A DNA stretch of 64,000 nucleotides from an uncultured Sphingomonadaceae bacterium (GTDB lineage Bacteria; Pseudomonadota; Alphaproteobacteria; Sphingomonadales; Sphingomonadaceae), in NCBI GenBank assembly GCA_947499255.1, contig CANMNF010000001.1, forward strand, positions 1,302,001 through 1,366,000, given 5' to 3'. The notes below the pieces were generated by a model. It did no database searches. It was given only the letters and a program-made list of their open reading frames with translations, and was not told the DNA's origin. Of this stretch, positions 56,007-64,000 are shown one piece after another. A program made the position numbers and the translations under genes. The number at the start of each line of letters is the position of its first letter. The first letter of the stretch is position 1.

Positions 56007-56547
56007 CTGTGAATCGAACGAGTAATGCCAGATCAATTAGGGATGGCATCAATAGTGCGCGAGACAACGGCGGCAATTAAATGAGCGAAGAATCAAAGGG
56101 TTGGATTTCGCGCCATGTCTTTTTATCGTCATTGATAGCCCTTTTATCTAATTTAATATATTTATTTGTCTTAGACTCTTTATTTATTCTTTTTCTTCCC
56201 TCTATCCTATTCATTATTTTTTGTTTGGCGAAGAAAAATAATAGAGAAATTCATTTTTTTGCGAGGCTATCATTCGGTGTTTTTGCGATCATCGCATTTT
56301 CGATGATTTCGTCTGGTTTCTATGCTGCCGGTCTTCCAGATGATTGTGTCGCCGACGAAATTTATGGAGGGTGCATTGAGCGTTTCCACAACACGATTCC
56401 TTACATCAATCCTCGCCGACCAATGTATGACTCCTACCCATAGCTCCAATATTCATCGCTCTGGATACGGCTATACACTGAGTCCTTTTTACTTCTCTGA
56501 GGGACGTAACTCGATTAGCGTATTTGCAATGCTTTTTTTAAGGATAT
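56007..56547. mobile_element. AT-rich islet between two copies of the aroC 3' end
   Basis: About 540 bases, strikingly AT-rich against both flanks, lying between direct copies of the aroC end (55882-55989 and 56548-56655). It holds one small membrane-protein gene (56081-56443). A 3'-end duplication around foreign DNA is what remains when an element inserts and restores the target gene's end. No integrase survives, so the mechanism is inferred. Confidence 0.6.
56081..56443 (+). CDS. AT-rich small membrane protein, islet cargo
   Basis: A 120-residue protein, not recognised. After [14 protein letters not shown] come two strongly hydrophobic spans (about 14-34 and 36-50), a basic loop KKNNREIHF, a third span (about 61-82) and a periplasmic tail with two cysteines (DDC, GGC). 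Codon use is AT-rich and unlike the rest of the window, which points to transfer. The ribosome site is weak. The plus-3 region after the stop is also open for a while, so C-terminal truncation is possible. Confidence 0.6.
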   Translation: MSEESKGWISRHVFLSSLIALLSNLIYLFVLDSLFILFLPSILFIIFCLAKKNNREIHFFARLSFGVFAIIAFSMISSGFYAAGLPDDCVADEIYGGCIERFHNTIPYINPRRPMYDSYP

Positions 56548-56672
56548 TGGATGTGCGCACCAAAGGCCGCCACGACCCCTGCGTAGGCATTCGCGGCGCA
56601 CCGGTTGTCGAGGCGATGATGGCACTGGTGCTGGCGGATCAGAAGCTGATGCATCAGGCGCAGTGTGGGTAA
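56548..56672 (+). pseudogene. Displaced 3' fragment of aroC
   Basis: It encodes the last 40 or so residues of chorismate synthase ([20 protein letters not shown] ... LMHQAQCG, stop at 56670). It matches 55882-55989 at 102 of 108 bases; most differences are synonymous-type changes. Either this is the native end cut off by the islet, or a second end brought by the islet. Weak similarity continues past the stop in both copies. Confidence 0.8.
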
Positions 56673-56827
56673 GCGATAACGCGAGAGATAACGCGGGCAT
56701 GGCGCGGCTTGTCCTATCCAGGCTTTGTGGCCGCGGGCATCGCGAAGGCCGTTTCGCGCTGCTGCGGCCTTGGGTAAAGGTCGTTAGCGGCTTCTCACCT
56801 GGCCAGATGAGCGTTGATTCCGGGCGA

Positions 56828-57799
56828 TTACGGCGCGGATGCCTCACTGCGCGCTGGCGTGGCAGATGCGCGCCACTGCGGTCCGGCAATTACAAAACCT
56901 CGCGCTTCCAATTGATCGAGCACGCCATCGCGTTCAGCCAGCACGCGCAGAGGCACCACCGCGAGCGTTACCCCGCTATCGCGCGCGACATCGGCGATCA
57001 TGCCGGTCCATTGGCCACGGATTTCTTCACCCAACTCGTCATCGGCCCATGGCCAGCATGTGCCCAACGCAATCTCCAGCGGATTGGCCATAACCGCAGG
57101 CACATCGAAGCGCCGCCAATCATCGCCGCGCTGGGCGATAATCTCCTGCCCCGCCTCGGTCGCGGTCATCGCAGCTTCAAGGCAAGGAATGTGGCTCACC
57201 GGATCTGCCTGAGCCAGATCATCAAGCAAATCTTCGCCGCGAAACCGTTTAGGCCGGGTGATCGGGACATCGGCACGGTCGGCGGCCTTGCGCACGATCT
57301 CGCTTGCATCCTCGGTGGTATCATCATCGAAATCCAGCCTCCGGGCAAGCAAGTCGAAGGATGACATGAGGAAACTGCGGCGATCGTAGTCCATATCATA
57401 TGCAATTTCGAGCGCTGCGAGCCGCGCGCGCTGCTCGGCCGAGAGCAAATCCGCCGCGACTTGCCCATCGGGCAGTTTGGTAAAACGCCCACCGCGAAAG
57501 ATCAGCCGTAACACATCGCCAGGAGAGAATTTGGGCGCGGCGCGCAGGATTACCCGGTTTGCTTGCGCTGTTGCATCCTCCAGCCTGTCCGGCAGCCACG
57601 GCGTGGCTTTGGGCACTTCGCGAATTTCGCCGACAAGGATGATGGTGCCTCGATCTGTATCAATCGTCCACATCGGCGCACCTGAGCGCTGCGCGATGAC
57701 AACGATCTGGTCTTGCGTAGGCAGGTTTTGCGCATAAGCGGGCGCTGCAAGAAGCGCGAAGGCGGCGCAGGAAGCCGCGAGACCGTGTCGGAATGTCAT
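56828..57799 (-). CDS. TraB/GumN family protein
   Basis: A 323-residue exported protein. The signal peptide (LAASCAAFALLAAPAYAQ) is clear. The TraB/PrgY/GumN fold is suggested by the short WTIDTDRGTIILVGEI at the start, where the family normally has GT..HLG-type motifs, and the closing MIADVARDSGVTLAVVPLRV. Some family members are proposed metalloproteases; the usual conserved GxxH pair is not evident here, so activity is doubtful. Convergent with the aroC remnant. Confidence 0.7.
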   Translation of the reverse strand: MTFRHGLAASCAAFALLAAPAYAQNLPTQDQIVVIAQRSGAPMWTIDTDRGTIILVGEIREVPKATPWLPDRLEDATAQANRVILRAAPKFSPGDVLRLIFRGGRFTKLPDGQVAADLLSAEQRARLAALEIAYDMDYDRRSFLMSSFDLLARRLDFDDDTTEDASEIVRKAADRADVPITRPKRFRGEDLLDDLAQADPVSHIPCLEAAMTATEAGQEIIAQRGDDWRRFDVPAVMANPLEIALGTCWPWADDELGEEIRGQWTGMIADVARDSGVTLAVVPLRVLAERDGVLDQLEARGFVIAGPQWRASATPARSEASAP

Positions 57800-57982
57800 C
57801 TGGGAGCGTGTATCAGTGGGTGCTTAGACGCTGGGTGAACAGGCACACAGCATCGGCCAAATTGGCCGTGAAGGTCGCATAGGCGACCGCGTGTTTGCAG
57901 CGGGTGAAGCGTGCTGCCCGAGCAACAGGGATGCTCTCACACATGTGGAAGCTGCAAACCGAAAGAGTTCCCGCATCACTGA

Positions 57983-58027
57983 TCGATTTTTTTGCACTGC
58001 ACAATCGGTTTAATCAACTTTTATAAT
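57983..58027 (+). promoter_or_regulatory. ahpC promoter with candidate peroxide-regulator dyad
   Basis: ATCGAT (57983-57988), 15 bases, AATCG (58004-58008), giving a CGAT-N16-ATCG dyad. A perfect TATAAT follows at 58022-58027 with only a poor -35 at the right distance (overlapped by the dyad), as in activator-dependent promoters. The same dyad precedes katG. OxyR is the likely binder in this context, but it is not encoded in the window. Confidence 0.6.
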
Positions 58028-58091
58028 CAGTGCTGATCCCTATTTAGAGCGTCGAGTTACACCGAAACACCAATCCTAAAGGGGAAAATTC

Positions 58092-58658
58092 ATGGGTATT
58101 ATTGGCAGCACGATCAAACCGTTCAAAGCCACCGCGTTTCAGGCCGGCAAAGACTTCTTTGACGTCACAGACGAAGACATCAAAGGCAAATGGGCGGTAT
58201 TCTTCTTCTATCCGGCTGACTTCACCTTTGTGTGTCCCACCGAACTTGAAGACCTTGGCGAGAAGTATGACATGCTTCAGGACATGGGCGTTGAAGTGTT
58301 CGGCGTTTCGACCGACACCCATTTCAGCCACAAGGCATGGCACGACACCTCTGAAAAGATCGGCAAGCTGAAATATGCTTTCCTTGGTGATCAGCTGCAC
58401 ACGCTGTCCAACAATTTTGGCGTTCTGCGTGAAGAAGCTGGCCTTGCTGATCGTGCGACCTTTGTGGTTGATCCCGATGGCGTGATCCAGATCATGGAAA
58501 TCACCTGTGAAGGTGTTGGCCGCAATGCCAATGAACTGACCCGCAAGATTAAAGCTGCACAATATGTACGCGACAATCCAGGTCAGGTTTGCCCCGCAGC
58601 CTGGGAAGAAGGCAGCGACACGCTGGCGCCTTCGCTTGACCTTGTTGGCAAGATCTAA
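58092..58658 (+). CDS. ahpC: Alkyl hydroperoxide reductase subunit C (peroxiredoxin)
   Basis: A 188-residue 2-Cys peroxiredoxin reducing H2O2 and organic peroxides. The peroxidatic Cys48 is in [13 protein letters not shown], the resolving Cys167 in [11 protein letters not shown]. The [14 protein letters not shown] segment and C-terminal tail are standard. It precedes ahpF, its dedicated reductase, with a hairpin in between. AAAGGGGA lies upstream of the ATG. Confidence 0.97.
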   Translation: MGIIGSTIKPFKATAFQAGKDFFDVTDEDIKGKWAVFFFYPADFTFVCPTELEDLGEKYDMLQDMGVEVFGVSTDTHFSHKAWHDTSEKIGKLKYAFLGDQLHTLSNNFGVLREEAGLADRATFVVDPDGVIQIMEITCEGVGRNANELTRKIKAAQYVRDNPGQVCPAAWEEGSDTLAPSLDLVGKI

Positions 58659-58703
58659 ACGCGACATTCGCAATAGCTCCTGAGTTTTTTAAACTCGGGT
58701 CGC

Positions 58704-58753
58704 TGGAAGGCTCGGGGGGCTCCCCCCAACGCGCTCCTCGGGCCTTCTTTTTC
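58704..58753 (+). terminator. Hairpin between ahpC and ahpF
   Basis: GAAGGC (58706-58711) pairs with GCCTTC (58742-58747), enclosing an inner GGGGGG/CCCCCC stem, followed by TTTTTC. It can terminate or attenuate, giving more ahpC than ahpF mRNA, which fits their protein ratio. Confidence 0.7.
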
Positions 58754-58813
58754 ATCCATTTTTCATTCAACCCTCGCCAGTCCTTTGGGACTGATGGCGA
58801 CAGGAGACGATCC

Positions 58814-60424
58814 ATGCTTGATGCCAATATGCAGCAGCAATTAAAGACCTATCTCGCCAATCTGCGTGAGCCGATTGAGCTCGTCGCCAGCCTCAATGAA
58901 AATGCGGGCGAGGACGATAAGTCAGCACAAACGCGGCAGCTGATCGAAGAGATCGCTGAACTGCACGATATGGTCAGCGCCAGCTTTGACGGCGATGATG
59001 CAAGGCGGCCCAGCTTTTCCATTACGCGCGCTTCTGATCCCACGCGTTCGGTGCGGTTTGCTGGCCTGCCAATGGGCCATGAATTCACCTCGCTCGTGCT
59101 TGCCCTTCTGTGGGCCGGTGGTCATCCGCCCAAAGTGGATGCCGATGAGCTGGAAGCCGTGCGCGCTTTGGATGGCGATTTCGAATTCGAAATGTTCTTC
59201 TCGCTTTCATGCCACAATTGCCCCGATGTGGTGCAGGCGTTGACGCTGATGGCGCTCGAAAACCCGCGCATTTCGGCAACGCTGATCGAAGGCGGCGCGT
59301 ATAAGGATGAAGTTGAAGAGCGCGGCGTTCTGGCTGTGCCGGCAACCTTCCTGAACGGCAAAAGCTTTTACAATGGCAAGATGGAGCTGGCTGAAATCCT
59401 CTCGCGTCTTGATAGCAATGCTGATGCCAAGGCAGCAGAGAAGCTTTCTGCCAAGGAGCCGTTCGAAGTGTTGATCGTGGGCGGTGGCCCTGCTGGCGCA
59501 GCCGCGGCGGTTTATACCGCGCGCAAAGGCTATCGCACCGGCATTGCCGCAGAGCGTTTCGGCGGACAATTGCACGATACACTCGGCATAGAGAACCTGC
59601 CGGGCACGACTTACACAGAAGGCCCCAAACTGGCCGCCAATCTGGAAGAGCATGTCGGCGATTATGATATCGACCTTATGAACCTTGCCACAGCGAGCAA
59701 GCTGATCCCAGCCAAGCAAGCAGGCGGTATGCACACGCTGGAACTGGCCAATGGCGGCGTGTTGAAAGCGCGTTCCCTGATCCTGTCCACCGGGGCGCGC
59801 TGGCGCAATCTGGGTGTTCCGGGTGAAGCGGAATATAAGAATAAGGGCGTTGCCTATTGCCCGCACTGCGATGGTCCATTGTTCAAAGGCAAGCGTGTTG
59901 CGGTGATCGGCGGCGGCAATTCCGGCGTTGAGGCAGCGATCGATCTGGCCAACATTGTGGGCCATGTGACGGTGATCGAATATGACACCCAATTGCGCGC
60001 TGATGAAGTGTTGCAACGCAAGCTTCGCAGCCTTGGCAATGTCGATATCGTAACCTCTGCTGAGACGACCGAAATCACCGGCGATGGCAGCCGCGTGAAC
60101 GGTTTGAACTATAAAGATCGTGACAGCGGCGAGGCGCATGAAGTCGCACTTGAAGGTGTGTTCGTGCAGATCGGTCTTGTGCCCAATACCGAATGGCTGG
60201 AAGATTCAGGCCTTGAACGCAGCCGCTTTGGTGAGATCATCATCGATGATCATGGCGCAACCAATCTGCCTGGCGTCTTTGCCGCAGGGGATGCGACCAA
60301 CGTGCCGTATAAGCAGATCGTTGTGGCGATGGGTGAAGGTTCCAAATCCGGTCTGTCCGCATTCGATTATCTAATCCGCAATGAAGCGGTGGATGAAGAG
60401 GAGACAGTGGCCGAGGCCGCTTAA
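58814..60424 (+). CDS. ahpF: Alkyl hydroperoxide reductase subunit F
   Basis: A 536-residue flavoprotein passing electrons from NAD(P)H to AhpC. The N-terminal double thioredoxin-fold domain holds Cys133-HN-Cys136; the thioredoxin-reductase-like part has [20 protein letters not shown] (FAD), redox pair Cys349-PH-Cys352 in [13 protein letters not shown], the NAD motif [14 protein letters not shown] and [14 protein letters not shown]. Full length. GGAG precedes ATG 58814. A strong terminator follows. Confidence 0.97.
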   Translation: MLDANMQQQLKTYLANLREPIELVASLNENAGEDDKSAQTRQLIEEIAELHDMVSASFDGDDARRPSFSITRASDPTRSVRFAGLPMGHEFTSLVLALLWAGGHPPKVDADELEAVRALDGDFEFEMFFSLSCHNCPDVVQALTLMALENPRISATLIEGGAYKDEVEERGVLAVPATFLNGKSFYNGKMELAEILSRLDSNADAKAAEKLSAKEPFEVLIVGGGPAGAAAAVYTARKGYRTGIAAERFGGQLHDTLGIENLPGTTYTEGPKLAANLEEHVGDYDIDLMNLATASKLIPAKQAGGMHTLELANGGVLKARSLILSTGARWRNLGVPGEAEYKNKGVAYCPHCDGPLFKGKRVAVIGGGNSGVEAAIDLANIVGHVTVIEYDTQLRADEVLQRKLRSLGNVDIVTSAETTEITGDGSRVNGLNYKDRDSGEAHEVALEGVFVQIGLVPNTEWLEDSGLERSRFGEIIIDDHGATNLPGVFAAGDATNVPYKQIVVAMGEGSKSGLSAFDYLIRNEAVDEEETVAEAA

Positions 60425-60449
60425 CTCCTTCCCTCTATTACACAATATC

Positions 60450-60484
60450 GGCCCTCGCAGCGTTCAAGCCGCGAGGGCCTTTTT
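60450..60484 (+). terminator. Rho-independent terminator after ahpF
   Basis: GGCCCTCGC (60450-60458) pairs with GCGAGGGCC (60471-60479), then TTTTT. Confidence 0.9.
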
Positions 60485-60567
60485 GTCCGTCCCGCACTGT
60501 TCTTACGCACGCCCCGATACCGGCTATGATATTGGTGCGACCTCTATTGCGCTGCGTCATTTGCAAA

Positions 60568-60593
60568 ATCGATCATAATACACGCTTTAATCG
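60568..60593 (+). promoter_or_regulatory. Candidate peroxide-regulator dyad upstream of katG
   Basis: ATCGAT (60568-60573), 15 bases, AATCG (60589-60593), identical in layout to the ahpC site. It ends 85 bases before the katG ATG; the ahpC copy ends 83 bases before its ATG. The core -10 is less clear than for ahpC. Confidence 0.6.
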
Positions 60594-60603
60594 TTTGGAC
60601 TAA

Positions 60604-62880
<2,277 letters not shown>

Positions 62881-62905
62881 TGTGAAATCCAGCTTTTGCA
62901 AGATC

Positions 62906-62934
62906 AAGCCCCGGCAGCGATGTCGGGGCTTTTT
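62906..62934 (+). terminator. Rho-independent terminator after katG
   Basis: AAGCCCCG (62906-62913) pairs with CGGGGCTT (62924-62931) around a 10-base loop, followed by a T run. Confidence 0.9.
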
Positions 62935-63047
62935 CTATATGCGGCAACTGCGTGCCCACATGCTTTGGCCGGCACGCTTTTGCACTTGCTCTTTGCCCGC
63001 GTGATGGCAATGGCTGGGCGCAAACAAGTTGCAAGAGAAAACGAACT

Positions 63048-63653
63048 ATGGTCGCCTCCAACCGCGCGCGTCTGTTTGCTGCTCTGATCGCTATGATCGC
63101 GGCATACAGTATGGGCTTGCAGCTTTATCTCAACACGCTGAACCTTGGATCGGTGACGGCGGGTGCGTTGCAAATGTCGCGCTATTTCACGATCCTTACC
63201 AATATCGCGGTGATGGTGATGATGGCGGGGATTGCGATGGGGTGGCGCGCGCCGCGTATGCTGATCCTATCGATGGTGACCGCGATTATTGGTGTGGGCA
63301 TTATCTATCACGTAGCGCTGTCGCATTTGCTCAATCAACAAGGGTGGGAGATTGTGTCGGATCAAGGCGTGCACACCGTTGTGCCTGTGCTCAGCGCGCT
63401 GTGGTGGGTGCTTTATGCGACCAGTGACAAGCGTGCTTTGCGGCAGATGCATTGGGTGACCTTGTGGCCGCTTTTGTATGCCGGTTATGCGCTTGTGCGC
63501 GGCAGTGTGGACGGGCTTTATCCCTATCCTTTTATGGATTTAAACGCGATTAGCCCCGGCATTTTGTCGCGCAATTTTGTGATCCTTCTGGTGATATTCT
63601 GGATCATCGGGGCAATCATGCATGGCGCAGCGCAATTGCGGCGCGGGCGATAG
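63048..63653 (+). CDS. Pr6Pr family membrane protein
   Basis: A 201-residue membrane protein with six predicted spans, of the Pr6Pr family. Landmarks are SRYFTILTNIAVMVMM, IYHVALSHLLNQQGW, the VHTVVPVLSALWWVLYA span and YPYPFMDLN near the C-terminal third. Family function is unknown. I chose ATG 63048 (MVASNRARLF), which puts the first span at residues 8-28; the frame extends to 62952 without family-like sequence. Confidence 0.82.
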   Translation: MVASNRARLFAALIAMIAAYSMGLQLYLNTLNLGSVTAGALQMSRYFTILTNIAVMVMMAGIAMGWRAPRMLILSMVTAIIGVGIIYHVALSHLLNQQGWEIVSDQGVHTVVPVLSALWWVLYATSDKRALRQMHWVTLWPLLYAGYALVRGSVDGLYPYPFMDLNAISPGILSRNFVILLVIFWIIGAIMHGAAQLRRGR

Positions 63654-63656
63654 CTC

Positions 63657-64000
63657 TCACCGCCGCCGCAGCACGATATACAGCGCGCCCTCACCCCCGT
63701 GGCGGCGATGGGCTTTGCGGATGGCCGCGATATCAGAACCATGTGGCCCGGCCGCCAGCCAATCGAGGATTTTGGCACGAATTGCGCCGCGACGATGCGC
63801 TCTATCCGCAGCTTCAACCGGACGCGGCTTGCCCGTAATTACCAGCACCAGCCGCGCCCCCATCGCTTTGGCTTGCATCAGCCCGCTATCAAGCCGCCGA
63901 TGCGCAGAATCGAGTGTATGACCATGCAGATCGAGCGTGAAATCAGGCGCAGTCGAAGCGCGGCCCAAGCGCCGCTCCCAATGCGAATCAAGGCCATTTG
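63657..64000 (-). CDS. Smr-domain protein (5' end outside window)
   Basis: The visible 114 C-terminal residues form a complete Smr domain: the DLHGHTLDSAHRRLD entry motif, LVLVITGKPRP (family TGKG-like turn) and the final GGEGALYIVLRRR. Smr domains nick or bind branched DNA or RNA (MutS2 C-terminus). The frame continues past base 64000 with HWERRL upstream, so this is the end of a stand-alone Smr protein typical of alphaproteobacteria rather than MutS2. Confidence 0.88.
   Translation of the reverse strand, partial: NGLDSHWERRLGRASTAPDFTLDLHGHTLDSAHRRLDSGLMQAKAMGARLVLVITGKPRPVEAADRAHRRGAIRAKILDWLAAGPHGSDIAAIRKAHRRHGGEGALYIVLRRR

Overview
The window looks like a chromosomal segment of a Sphingomonadales alphaproteobacterium, most likely Erythrobacteraceae or a close relative. 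This rests on a NepR-EcfG general stress response module with a perfect GGAAC-N16-CGTT promoter, family-typical housekeeping proteins, and a PEP-CTERM protein with an IPAP-type anchor. No 16S gene is present, so the placement is inference.

Layout. 1-8.7 kb: HWE histidine kinase (partial), nepR-ecfG, AI-2E transporter, sodB, glmM-DUF1272-thiD, a LOG-family protein and a small RTX protein. 8.76-19.26 kb: a compact integrated element bounded by a 17-bp direct repeat, one copy of which is the 3' end of tRNA-Gln(CTG). It carries primase-helicase, HNH nuclease, large terminase, a MerR-like regulator, HK97-type capsid, protease, portal, connector and integrase, with no tail or lysis genes. This is the gene content of a capsid-forming phage satellite (cf-PICI-like), with an unusual capsid-protease-portal order. 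19.4-26.6 kb: DUF2147 protein, then a probable organoarsenical (arsenosugar-type) locus of radical SAM enzyme, flavin disulfide reductase, ArsM-like methyltransferase, SDR and two glycosyltransferases of the arsenosugar-associated families, followed by a sterol-desaturase-like hydroxylase. 26.7-30.2 kb: ppx/gppA-rlmE, cytochrome c, pheA. 30.5-36.7 kb: a six-gene MoxR/DUF58 operon. 36.8-47.3 kb: acetyltransferase, GAF-EAL protein, CPA2 antiporter, ZntB-like transporter, ispG, mntP, HDAC-like hydrolase, retropepsin-like protease, a glycosyltransferase-like protein, an L,D-transpeptidase-like protein and a DMT permease. 47.3-52.2 kb: a 55-aa membrane protein, acnA, a rhodanese and a very Ser/Gly-rich PEP-CTERM protein. 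52.4-57.8 kb: ruvB and ruvA split by a GIY-YIG gene flanked by inverted repeats, aroC with a duplicated 3' end around an AT-rich islet, and a TraB/GumN protein. 57.9-64 kb: ahpC, ahpF and katG, a Pr6Pr membrane protein and a partial Smr protein.

How it fits together. Two stress circuits stand out. The EcfG promoter between nepR and the kinase is nearly palindromic, so one 27-bp element may fire in both directions. ahpC and katG share a dyad (ATCGAT-N15-AATCG) at nearly the same distance from their start codons, which suggests one peroxide regulator for both. The main accessory feature is the satellite-like element. The others are the arsenic locus and three small repeat-bounded insertions in or near ruvAB and aroC.
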